6,351 nucleotides of DNA from Romboutsia sp. 13368 (lineage in GTDB: Bacteria > Bacillota > Clostridia > Peptostreptococcales > Peptostreptococcaceae). The DNA lies in the NCBI RefSeq assembly GCF_018336475.1, contig NZ_CP048741.1, positions 12,158 through 18,508 of the forward strand, read 5' to 3'. The notes under the pieces were generated by a model. It saw only the letters and a list, made by a program, of their open reading frames with translations. It ran no database searches and was not told the origin of the DNA. A program made the translations under genes and the position numbers. Below, piece after piece: positions 1 to 6,345 of the stretch (the first letter of the stretch is position 1; every line of letters starts with the position of its first letter).

Positions 1-44
1 GGCTATAAAAAGCTTATTTTATATTAAGCTTTTTATAGCCTTTT
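1..44. terminator. Hairpin terminator, probably bidirectional, ending the pncB-lrp operon
   Basis: Positions 1-15 and 26-40 are perfect reverse complements, giving a 15-bp stem around a 10-base AT-rich loop; each arm contains AAGCTT. On the plus strand the stem is followed by TTTT at 41-44, so it can stop transcription arriving from the left. It also lies about 20 bases past the stop codon of the minus-strand Lrp gene, where a terminator for that operon is expected. The T-tract for that direction would lie left of the window and cannot be seen. Bidirectional use is therefore an inference. Confidence 0.75.
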
Positions 45-60
45 ATACTATTATTTTAGT

Positions 61-489
61 TTATAGTATAGATTTAGATTGTATTGGAGTTGATAATATA
101 ACAGAAGTTTTAGTTGTTCCAACTTTTTTTATAGCATCTATTACACTTTCTAATTCATACATATCTTTAACTATAACTTTTAAAAGTAAGCAGTCATCTC
201 CTGTAATGTGATGACATTCTACTATTCTAGGATCTTTACGAGCAGCTTCTAAAAATTCATGGTATTTATTACTAGGTAAGGAAATGTTAACAAATGCTTT
301 TATAACTCTACCTAAAGCATTAGGATTAACCATAGCTTTATATCCTTCTATAACACCTGATTCTTCTAATCTTTTAACTCTTTCAGAAACAGCTGGAGAA
401 GTTAAACCTACTATTTTTCCTAAATCTTTCATAGATATTCTACCTTCATTTTGAAGTATTTCTATAATCTTGTAATCTGTAATATCCAT
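61..489 (-). CDS. Lrp/AsnC family transcriptional regulator
   Basis: This 142-aa protein has the size and two-domain layout of the Lrp/AsnC family. An N-terminal winged helix-turn-helix covers about residues 4-50, with family-typical ILQNEGRIS at 11-19 and a recognition helix starting near SPAVSERVKRLEESGVI (31-47). A hinge leads to the RAM (Lrp ligand-binding) domain at about 64-135, including TGDDCLLLKV at 96-105, where many members read TGDYD. Such proteins form dimers to octamers, bind DNA in the cytoplasm, and usually sense amino acids. The start ATG at 487-489 is preceded by AAGGGGG at about 496-502, a strong ribosome binding site overlapping the stop of the upstream pncB gene; the gap between the genes is 12 bases. 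Co-transcription with pncB is likely. The ligand and targets cannot be told from sequence, and the gene should not be named lrp, asnC or azlB on this evidence. Confidence 0.93.
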   Translation of the reverse strand: MDITDYKIIEILQNEGRISMKDLGKIVGLTSPAVSERVKRLEESGVIEGYKAMVNPNALGRVIKAFVNISLPSNKYHEFLEAARKDPRIVECHHITGDDCLLLKVIVKDMYELESVIDAIKKVGTTKTSVILSTPIQSKSIL

Positions 490-501
490 ATTGTTGCCCC
501 C

Positions 502-1944
502 TTAACTATTGTGTTTTATATATTTTTTTGCATCTATCATTTTATTTTTTAAATACCAAAGGTCTCTTGATAAATCAACTTTATACGTTTGAGGATTAGA
601 AAGTCTTCTATATTCTTCCCATAAAGAATCAAGTTCATTTTTTACATAGTTTCTAATTTCCATAACGCTTTTCTTTTCATATTTACATTCACCATTAATA
701 AATAAAGGTTTAAGTAATTCTTTAATAGTGTAGTTTTTAAAAGACTTAGTTTTCCAAGTATAAGTAGGATGGAATATAGTTAAAGGTTTACTTTCATCTA
801 TATTCTCATTGTGAAGCATTATTAAATCTGCCTCAGCTTTATTTTCTTCATTATATATTCTAAACACTTTCTTATAGCCAGGATTACTTATTTTTTCTGG
901 ATCTTCTGATAATTTTATCTTAGGTTCGAAATCTCCATCATTTAATAAAGCAGCTAATTTATAAACTCCTCCAAGTGAAGGTGAATCAGATGAAGTTATT
1001 AGTTTAGTACCAACACCCCAAGAATTTACAGACGCACCATCAGCCTTTAATGAAGCTATAGTATACTCATCAAGGTCATTAGATGCAGTTATACTTATGT
1101 TTGTAAATCCTTCTTTATCTAAAGCTTCTTTACATTGATTAGATAAATATTTTAAATCACCAGAGTCAAGTCTTATACCTAATGGTTTGTGTCCTTTTTC
1201 TCTTAATTCTTTGAAAACTTCTATTGCATTAGGCAGCCCACTATTTAGTACATTATAAGTATCAACTAAAAGTAAGCATTTATCAGGATAAATATCAGCA
1301 TAAGCTCTAAAAGCCTCTATTTCAGTATCAAATTTTTGAACCCAACTATGAGCTTGAGTTCCTACTACAGGAATATTAAACATTTTACCTGCTAAAACAT
1401 TAGCAGTAGCTGAACATCCTCCTATTATAGCAGCTCTAGCACCATATGTACCAGCATCGGGACCTTGCGCACGACGAAGACCAAATTCAAATACAGGATC
1501 GCCTTGTGCTGCAAAGCATACTCTAGATGCTTTAGTTGCAATAAGTGATTGGAAGTTTATTATTGTAAGTAAAGCTGTTTCTATAAGTTGAGCTTGATAT
1601 AAAGGAGCTTTTACTGTAAGTATAGGCTCGTTAGGAAACATTATAGTTCCTTCTTCAACAGCATATATATCCCCTGTAAATTTAAAATCTTTTAAAAATA
1701 TTAAAAAATCATCAGAGAAAAGGTTTAGACTTTTTAAGTAATCTAAATCATCTTCTGAAAAATGAATATTATTTATGTACTCCACAAATTGTTCTATACC
1801 ACAGACTATAGTATATCCGCCATTACAGGCATTTTTTCTAAAAAACATATCAAAGACAACAATATCTTCATGTATGTTCTTTTCAAAATACCCATTTAAC
1901 ATCGTAAGCTGATATAAGTCTGTAAGAAGTGTTAAATTTTTCAT
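502..1944 (-). CDS. pncB: Nicotinate phosphoribosyltransferase (NAD salvage)
   Basis: This enzyme (EC 6.3.4.21) joins nicotinate to PRPP, with ATP hydrolysis, to give nicotinate mononucleotide, the entry step of the Preiss-Handler NAD salvage route in the cytoplasm. The 480-aa length fits Bacillus-type NAPRTase. Visible signatures are TDLYQLTMLNGYF (8-20), FEFGLRRAQGPDAGTYGAR (152-170) with the phosphate-binding Arg pair 157/158, GTQAHSW (195-201) in which His199 aligns with the phosphorylated histidine of the family, LDSGDL (259-264), SNDLDE (288-293) and GVGTKLITS (310-318). The C-terminal extension from about 340 is normal for this subfamily, and no key residue looks missing. The start ATG at 1942-1944 has AAGGAGA at 1951-1957, spaced 6 bases. 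The gene is first in a minus-strand operon with an Lrp/AsnC-type regulator. Nicotinamide phosphoribosyltransferase is a distant relative, but the GLRRAQGPD and AHSW motifs favour NAPRTase. Confidence 0.96.
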   Translation of the reverse strand: MKNLTLLTDLYQLTMLNGYFEKNIHEDIVVFDMFFRKNACNGGYTIVCGIEQFVEYINNIHFSEDDLDYLKSLNLFSDDFLIFLKDFKFTGDIYAVEEGTIMFPNEPILTVKAPLYQAQLIETALLTIINFQSLIATKASRVCFAAQGDPVFEFGLRRAQGPDAGTYGARAAIIGGCSATANVLAGKMFNIPVVGTQAHSWVQKFDTEIEAFRAYADIYPDKCLLLVDTYNVLNSGLPNAIEVFKELREKGHKPLGIRLDSGDLKYLSNQCKEALDKEGFTNISITASNDLDEYTIASLKADGASVNSWGVGTKLITSSDSPSLGGVYKLAALLNDGDFEPKIKLSEDPEKISNPGYKKVFRIYNEENKAEADLIMLHNENIDESKPLTIFHPTYTWKTKSFKNYTIKELLKPLFINGECKYEKKSVMEIRNYVKNELDSLWEEYRRLSNPQTYKVDLSRDLWYLKNKMIDAKKYIKHNS

Positions 1945-1986
1945 AGTATCTCTCCTTAATGTTAAAAAATTATAAAAAACCCCATA

Positions 1987-2016
1987 ATTATACTAAATCA
2001 TAATATAGTGGAACTT
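1987..2016 (-). promoter_or_regulatory. Possible promoter of the pncB operon
   Basis: On the minus strand a perfect TATAAT lies at 1987-1992, about 43 bases upstream of the pncB start, which would give a leader of roughly 35 bases. The matching -35 is poor: GTTCCA with a 16-base spacer, or TTGAAA too far away at 22 bases. An alternative is TTTATA, 16 bases, TATTAT slightly further upstream. I saw no riboswitch, and no site I could recognise as one for the niacin repressor NiaR. Confidence 0.35.
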
Positions 2017-2020
2017 TCAA

Positions 2021-2050
2021 GTATAAAGTATAGACCAAGCTTCATAAAAT
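2021..2050 (+). promoter_or_regulatory. Possible sigma-E-like promoter of spmAB
   Basis: GTATAAA (2021-2027), a 15-base spacer and CATAAAAT (2043-2050) resemble the sporulation sigma-E pattern known from Bacillus (KMATATT, about 14 bases, CATACAMT). The -35 is only a partial match. Transcription would begin near 2057, just ahead of the ribosome binding site AGGGGGG at 2061-2067. The idea is biologically sensible, because spmA and spmB act in the sporulating mother cell in Bacillus. In sequence this AT-rich, however, partial matches arise easily. Confidence 0.33.
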
Positions 2051-2073
2051 TATAATAATAAGGGGGGATTTTA

Positions 2074-2649
2074 ATGGGAAGAATTTGGTTTTACATGATT
2101 TCCATAGGAATAGTAGGAAGTATAATAACCAATAACTTAGGAGAATTAAATAAAGTTATATTAAATGAAGCTTCGAGGGGAGTAGAGTTTGCTATAAGTT
2201 TAGCAGGAGTAATGGCACTTTGGATGGGAATAATGAATATTGCTAAAGACTCAGGATTAATAGATAAAATAGGAAATAAGTTAAACCCTATAATGAGAAA
2301 ATTGTTTCCATCAATACCTAAGGGGCATAAAGCAATGTCTTATATGGTAATGAATATGGCACTTAATATGGTAGGAGCAGGTAACGGAGCAACAGCTTTT
2401 GGTCTTAAAGCAATGGAAGAATTACAAACATTAAATCATAAAAAAGATACAGCCACAAATGACATGATTATGTTTTTAGTAATAAATATATCATCAATTC
2501 AAATAATACCATTTACTATGCTTAAAGTTAGATTAGATATGGGAGCCCAAAGTCCAAGTGATATTATACTTACAACCTTATTTGCAACGACTATGTCTAC
2601 TATAGTAGCTGTGGTAAGCTGTAAATTACTACAAGGGAGGAAAAGATAA
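2074..2649 (+). CDS. spmA: Spore maturation protein A
   Basis: This 191-aa hydrophobic membrane protein matches SpmA in length (Bacillus subtilis about 196 aa) and in its nucleoside-recognition (Gate) domain. In Bacillus and Clostridium perfringens, SpmA and SpmB are needed for full dehydration of the spore core and hence heat resistance; the molecular mechanism is not settled. Diagnostic stretches are NMVGAGNGATAFGLKAMEEL (98-117) and the following TNDMIMFLVINISSIQIIP (128-146). Hydrophobic segments lie at about 4-20, 37-56, 88-108, 130-150 and 164-184. The start ATG at 2074 is preceded by AGGGGGG at 2061-2067 with a 6-base spacer. The stop TAA shares its last A with the ATG of spmB, so the two are very probably translationally coupled. 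Transcription is divergent from pncB. Sporulation-specific control is inferred from the family and a weak promoter match. Confidence 0.93.
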   Translation: MGRIWFYMISIGIVGSIITNNLGELNKVILNEASRGVEFAISLAGVMALWMGIMNIAKDSGLIDKIGNKLNPIMRKLFPSIPKGHKAMSYMVMNMALNMVGAGNGATAFGLKAMEELQTLNHKKDTATNDMIMFLVINISSIQIIPFTMLKVRLDMGAQSPSDIILTTLFATTMSTIVAVVSCKLLQGRKR

Positions 2650-3170
2650 TGGAGTTATTTTCTAATATATTAGTGCCGCTTATAATACTTTACATAGTAA
2701 TTTACGGAAAATCTAAAAAAATAGATATATATGATAGCTTTGTAAAAGGAGCAGTTGATGGGTTAAAATCAGCTTGGTCGATAGCACCAAATATAATAGG
2801 AATATTTCTAGCTATAGGAATATTTAAAACTGGTGGAGGAATAGAGGTTTTAGAGTTTATATTTCAGCCTATAGCAAAGCTAATGAGCATACCAAAGGAA
2901 TTAATAGGATTAATAATAGTTAAGCCTTTATCAGGTAGTGGAGCCTTAGGAATGTATACAGAACTTGCACAAAGGGTTGGAATTGATACTATTATTGAAC
3001 GGATGGGTGCTACAATAGTAGGAGCATCTGAAACAATATTTTATACTATGGCAATTTACTATGGTAGCTTAAAGATAAAAAATACTAGACATACATTAAC
3101 TTGTGCAATGATAAGCCATGTAGTAGGTGTTATAGCATCTGTATTCATATGTTATATAATGTTTGTATAA
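2649..3170 (+). CDS. spmB: Spore maturation protein B
   Basis: This 173-aa integral membrane protein is the expected partner of SpmA (Bacillus SpmB about 178 aa) and carries the second copy of the nucleoside-recognition/Gate-type fold. Recognisable stretches are VKPLSGSGALG (91-101) and VGASETIFYTMAIYYGS (124-140). Hydrophobic segments fall at about 4-20, 45-60, 84-96, 120-139 and 152-172. The start codon overlaps the spmA stop by one base (TAATG), and GGGAGG at 2635-2640, inside spmA, supplies the ribosome binding site with an 8-base spacer. In B. subtilis loss of either gene gives spores with poor core dehydration, and the two proteins are thought to work together in the membrane. A transport role is suggested by the fold but has not been shown. 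No clear hairpin terminator follows, so some transcripts may run into the metG leader. Confidence 0.93.
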   Translation: MELFSNILVPLIILYIVIYGKSKKIDIYDSFVKGAVDGLKSAWSIAPNIIGIFLAIGIFKTGGGIEVLEFIFQPIAKLMSIPKELIGLIIVKPLSGSGALGMYTELAQRVGIDTIIERMGATIVGASETIFYTMAIYYGSLKIKNTRHTLTCAMISHVVGVIASVFICYIMFV

Positions 3171-3216
3171 GCAAATTAGTATATGATATAATTAGATAAT
3201 GAAAGATAAAAAACTA

Positions 3217-3245
3217 TTTACATAAGATTTGAAATTTTTTATAAT
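3217..3245 (+). promoter_or_regulatory. Vegetative (sigma-A type) promoter for the metG T-box leader
   Basis: TTTACA (3217-3222), a 17-base spacer and TATAAT (3240-3245) form a near-consensus promoter, with 11 of 12 positions matching. Transcription would start near 3252, about 65 bases before the base of T-box Stem I, which is a rather long lead-in. A second candidate uses the TATAAT at 3271-3276, with TTTTAA at 3249-3254 as a weak -35; it would put the start close to Stem I. The rest of 3171-3318 is AT-rich and shows no gene. Confidence 0.6.
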
Positions 3246-3318
3246 TAGTTTTAACATATAAAAAATAAGATATAATAATATGTATAAAATATATTATTGT
3301 AGTAAAACATACAAATGT

Positions 3319-3591
3319 ATAAAGCGAAGAAGAGAAGAGTAAATAAGAGCTTTTTCTACAGAGAGCTAGAATAGGTGAAAGCTAGCGTTAAAGTAATTAT
3401 TGAAGATGGCCTCAGAGCTTTTTATCCGAATGATAGATTTTCTATCTTTAAGATAAAACGATTAGACCCGTTATAGTCTATTAAGATATCTAAACATTAT
3501 AGTTATAACTCTATAATACAGATTTAGATAAATTAGGGTGGTACCGCGAATAATCTCGCCCCTATGAATGTTCATAGGAGGCGAGTTTTTT
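3319..3591 (+). ncRNA. T-box riboswitch, methionine type (ATG specifier), controlling metG
   Basis: This leader senses uncharged tRNA and allows read-through into metG when Met-tRNA is scarce. Stem I is closed by ATAAAGC (3319-3325) with GCTTTTTAT (3417-3425). The specifier loop shows the loop-E pair AGTA (3338-3341) opposite GAA (3402-3404), with AATAA/TTATT (3342-3346/3397-3401) stacked above. The specifier codon ATG (3406-3408) follows. The apical arm has AGAGAG (3360-3365), GCTAG/CTAGC (3365-3369/3382-3386) and GGTG at 3374-3377. GATAGA/TCTATC (3432-3437/3441-3446) and TAGAC/GTCTA (3463-3467/3476-3480) are linker hairpins. Stem III pairs TATCTAAA with TTTAGATA (3487-3494/3523-3530) and ATTATAG with CTATAAT inside. 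The T-box AGGGTGGTACCGCG is at 3535-3548; its TGGT would pair with ACCA, fitting discriminator A73 of tRNA-Met. The antiterminator pairs AGGG with CCCT (3560-3563) and GCGA with TCGC (3546-3549/3556-3559), leaving the canonical 7-base bulge. Confidence 0.95.
3555..3591 (+). terminator. Rho-independent terminator of the metG T-box
   Basis: CTCGCC plus CCTATGAA (3555-3568) pairs with TTCATAGG and GGCGAG (3571-3578, 3580-3585), with a single bulged A at 3579, and six Ts follow at 3586-3591. The left arm reuses TCGC and CCCT (3556-3563), which the antiterminator needs, so the two folds exclude each other. This is the switch that stops transcription before metG when tRNA-Met is charged. Confidence 0.95.
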
Positions 3592-3610
3592 AATATTTAT
3601 TTCTACATAA

Positions 3611-3617
3611 GAGGAGG
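3611..3617 (+). promoter_or_regulatory. metG ribosome binding site, fixing the start at 3625
   Basis: GAGGAGG lies 7 bases before the ATG at 3625-3627. It decides the start: an in-frame ATG at 3568, inside the terminator hairpin loop, has no such site and would add 19 residues without family resemblance. Confidence 0.9.
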
Positions 3618-3624
3618 AAAAACA

Positions 3625-5562
3625 ATGACAAAACCAAGCTTTTACGTAACAACTCCTATATACTATCCAAGTGGTAACTTACATATAGGACATACTTATA
3701 CAACTGTTGCAGCAGATGCAATAGCTAGATTCAAGCGTTTCTGTGGGTACGATGTAAAGTTCTTAACAGGAACAGATGAGCACGGAGAAAAAATACAAAA
3801 AACTGCTAGAGAAAAAGGTATGACTGAAATAGAATACTTAGATGGAATGATAGCAGATATACAAAAATTATGGAAAACTATGGACATATCATATGATGAT
3901 TTCATAAGAACTACACAAGATAGACATAAAGTTATAATACAAAAAATATTCACTAAGTTATATGAGCAAGGTGATATATATAAAGGTGCTTATGAAGGTA
4001 AGTACTGTACTCCATGTGAAAGTTTCTGGACAGAATCTCAATTATTAGAAGGAAATAAGTGTCCAGACTGTGGAAGAGAAACTTATGATGCTAAAGAAGA
4101 AGCTTACTTCTTTAAATTATCAAAATACGAAGATAGATTAAGAGAATTATTTGCTGACCCTAACTTCTGTTTCCCAGTATCAAGAAAGAACGAAATGGTT
4201 GCAAACTTCTTAGATAAAGGATTAGAAGACTTATGTGTAACTAGAACAACTTTTGACTGGGGTATAAAAGTACCGTTTGACGAGAAACATGTTATATATG
4301 TTTGGGTAGATGCATTATGCAACTACATAACAGCTTTAGGATATATGAGCGAAAATGACGCTGAGTACAAAAAATTCTGGCCGGCTAACGTTCATATAGT
4401 AGGTAAAGAAATAATGAGATTCCATACTATAATATGGCCAGCAATACTTATGGCATTAGGAGAAGAAGTTCCTACACAAGTATACGGACATGGATGGATA
4501 TTATTCGATAACGATAAAATGAGTAAATCAAAAGGAAACATAGTTTACCCAGAGCAAATGATAGAAAGATATGGAGTAGATGCATTAAAATACTTCTTAT
4601 TAAGAGAATTTGCATTTGGTCAAGATGGAAACTATACTCATAGAAACTTTGTAACAAGACTTAACTCAGACCTTGCTAATGATTTAGGAAACTTAGTAAG
4701 CAGAACTGTTTCTATGGTTGAAAAATACAATGATGGTATAATACCAATGGCAAATGTAGCTACTTCATTTGATGAAAGCTTAAAAGAAACTGCTAAATTA
4801 TCAGTAGAAAACTTTGAAGTAGAAATGAATAAACTTCAATTTAATGAAGCATTAGAAAGTGCTTGGAAATTAATAAGAAGAACTAATAAGTATATAGATG
4901 AAACTATGCCTTGGGCTTTAGCTAAAGATGAAGCTAAAAAAGGTGAGTTAGACACAGTTTTATACAACTTATGTGAATCTATAAGAATAGTTGCTACATT
5001 AATAAATCCAATAATGAACGCTACAGCTAATAAGATATACGATCAATTAGGAATAACTGATGAAAACTTAAAAACTTGGGAAAGTGTTAAGACTTTCGGA
5101 CTTATAGATGAAAATACTAAAGTTCATAAAGGTGAAGCTTTATTCCCAAGATTAGATATAGAAAAAGAAGTAGAAGAATTAAATGAATTATTCTCTGAAA
5201 AAAAAGATGAGCCTAAGGAAGAACCAATAGAGCACAAAGAGAATATAACAATAGATGATTTAGATAAAGTTGAACTTAGAGTTGGTAAGATATTAAGCTG
5301 TGAAAAACATCCAAAAGCTGATAGATTATTAGTATCTCAAGTTAAAGTTGGACCAGAAACAAGACAAATAGTATCTGGAATAGCTAAATGGTACAAGCCA
5401 GAAGAAATGGTTGGAAAAGACGTTATAGTTGTATGTAACTTAAAGCCAGTTAAGTTAAGAGGTGTTGAATCTCAAGGTATGATATTAGCTGCTGGAAATG
5501 ATGGAGACGACTTAATAGTACCAGTTGCTACTGGTGCAAATTCAGGATGCGAAGTTCGTTAA
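3625..5562 (+). CDS. metG: Methionyl-tRNA synthetase
   Basis: This class I aminoacyl-tRNA synthetase (EC 6.1.1.10) charges tRNA-Met, initiator and elongator, with methionine in the cytoplasm. The protein is 645 aa from ATG 3625. The Rossmann catalytic domain carries HIGH at 20-23 and KMSKS at 298-302. The inserted connective domain has a zinc knuckle with Cys128, Cys131, Cys146 and Cys149. The anticodon-binding helical domain spans about 340-510, with NKYIDETMPW at 421-430. An acidic-lysine linker (about 512-540) leads to a C-terminal EMAPII/Arc1p-like tRNA-binding domain (about 542-645; VELRVGKI at 549-556, LKPVKLRGVESQGMIL at 606-621), which dimerises bacterial MetRS. Expression is under the T-box directly upstream. 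The stop TAA overlaps the ribosome binding site of the following tatD gene, so the two form an operon. All catalytic motifs are intact. Confidence 0.98.
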   Translation: MTKPSFYVTTPIYYPSGNLHIGHTYTTVAADAIARFKRFCGYDVKFLTGTDEHGEKIQKTAREKGMTEIEYLDGMIADIQKLWKTMDISYDDFIRTTQDRHKVIIQKIFTKLYEQGDIYKGAYEGKYCTPCESFWTESQLLEGNKCPDCGRETYDAKEEAYFFKLSKYEDRLRELFADPNFCFPVSRKNEMVANFLDKGLEDLCVTRTTFDWGIKVPFDEKHVIYVWVDALCNYITALGYMSENDAEYKKFWPANVHIVGKEIMRFHTIIWPAILMALGEEVPTQVYGHGWILFDNDKMSKSKGNIVYPEQMIERYGVDALKYFLLREFAFGQDGNYTHRNFVTRLNSDLANDLGNLVSRTVSMVEKYNDGIIPMANVATSFDESLKETAKLSVENFEVEMNKLQFNEALESAWKLIRRTNKYIDETMPWALAKDEAKKGELDTVLYNLCESIRIVATLINPIMNATANKIYDQLGITDENLKTWESVKTFGLIDENTKVHKGEALFPRLDIEKEVEELNELFSEKKDEPKEEPIEHKENITIDDLDKVELRVGKILSCEKHPKADRLLVSQVKVGPETRQIVSGIAKWYKPEEMVGKDVIVVCNLKPVKLRGVESQGMILAAGNDGDDLIVPVATGANSGCEVR

Positions 5563-5566
5563 GGAG
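5561..5566 (+). promoter_or_regulatory. tatD ribosome binding site overlapping the metG stop
   Basis: AAGGAG begins within the TAA stop of metG (5560-5562) and sits 8 bases before ATG 5575. It decides the start: the alternative in-frame GTG at 5566 would begin on the last base of this site and could not be served by it. Confidence 0.85.
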
Positions 5567-5574
5567 TGAAAACT

Positions 5575-6345
5575 ATGTTATTTGACTCACATGCACATTT
5601 AAATGATCCAAGATTTGATGAAGATAGAGAAGCATTAATAAAAAAATTACAAGAAGAGCACGTGGATTTAGTATTAAATCCAGGTGCTGATATAGAAACA
5701 TCTATATCTAGTGTAGAGCTTGCTAATAAATATGATTTTATATATGCAGCAGTTGGAGTACATCCACATGATGTAAAAGACTTAGATGACACTGCTATAG
5801 ATACTTTAAGAAAATTAGCTACTGAAAATGAAAAGGTAGTTGCAATAGGAGAAATAGGACTAGATTATTACTATGATAATTCTCCTAGAGAAATTCAAAA
5901 AGAATGGTTTAAAAAACAAATTGAACTTGCTAATGAATTAAAACTTCCTATAATAATACATGATAGAGATGCGCATCAAGATACTTTTGAGATAATCAAA
6001 AATACTAAATCTCCGGAAATAGGATGTGTACTTCACTGTTATAGTGGAAATGTAGAATTAGCAAGAGAATATGTAAAAATGGGATGTTATATTTCAATAC
6101 CAGGAACAGTTACTTTTAAAAATAATAAGAAAACTAGAGAAGTTGCAAAAGAAATACCTTTAGAGTACTTATTAATAGAAACTGATTCTCCATATATGGC
6201 TCCAGAGCCACATAGAGGTAAAAGAAATGACCCATCATTAGTAGCATTCGTCGCAGATAAGATAGCTCAAGAAAAGGGAATATCTTATGAAAAAGTCTGT
6301 GAAGCTACTAAGGAAAATGCAAAGAGATTATTTAATATAAAATAA
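5575..6345 (+). CDS. tatD: TatD family metal-dependent hydrolase / deoxyribonuclease (YabD type)
   Basis: From ATG 5575 the protein has 256 aa, the usual TatD length. TatD enzymes are TIM-barrel, amidohydrolase-like proteins; E. coli TatD is a Mg-dependent 3'-5' exonuclease linked to DNA repair and fragmentation, while the YabD/YcfH branch is less well characterised. Metal ligands are all visible: His6 and His8 in DSHAHL, Glu93 in GEIGLDYY (92-99), His129 in IIIHDRD, His154 in LHCYSG (153-158) and Asp204 in ETDSPYMAPEPHRGKRN (202-218). There is no signal peptide, so it acts in the cytoplasm. It is coupled to metG through a shared stop/ribosome binding site, the same order as metS-yabD in Bacillus, where yabE, rnmV and ksgA follow. 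The stop is 6 bases from the window edge and no terminator is visible. Nuclease activity is inferred from the family; the gene may equally be named yabD. Confidence 0.93.
   Translation: MLFDSHAHLNDPRFDEDREALIKKLQEEHVDLVLNPGADIETSISSVELANKYDFIYAAVGVHPHDVKDLDDTAIDTLRKLATENEKVVAIGEIGLDYYYDNSPREIQKEWFKKQIELANELKLPIIIHDRDAHQDTFEIIKNTKSPEIGCVLHCYSGNVELAREYVKMGCYISIPGTVTFKNNKKTREVAKEIPLEYLLIETDSPYMAPEPHRGKRNDPSLVAFVADKIAQEKGISYEKVCEATKENAKRLFNIK

Noticed and set aside
2020..2032. Direct repeat AGTATAA AGTATAG between pncB and spmA, a possible regulator site.
   Set aside because: Only six bases repeat, in AT-rich sequence, and they overlap the putative spmA promoter. I could not link them to Lrp or NiaR binding.
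3234..3266. 10-bp inverted repeat ATTTTTTATA / TATAAAAAAT after spmB, a possible terminator.
   Set aside because: It is entirely A-T, has no following T-tract and overlaps the -10 of a good promoter. It is expected by chance in such AT-rich sequence.
3274..3298. Inverted repeat AATAATAT / ATATTATT in the metG upstream region, a possible operator.
   Set aside because: It is short, AT-only, and of low complexity, with no family of binding site to tie it to.
3696..3953. Antisense open reading frame within metG (85 codons).
   Set aside because: It lies wholly inside metG on the other strand, resembles no known family and has no ribosome binding site; it is a shadow of the real gene. The frames at 4104-4322, 4472-4657 and 5559-5792 on the minus strand are rejected for the same reason.
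5566..5574. GTG at 5566 as the tatD start, giving 259 aa.
   Set aside because: It begins on the last base of AAGGAG, so it has no usable ribosome binding site. ATG 5575 has correct spacing and gives the family-typical MLFDSHAHL start.
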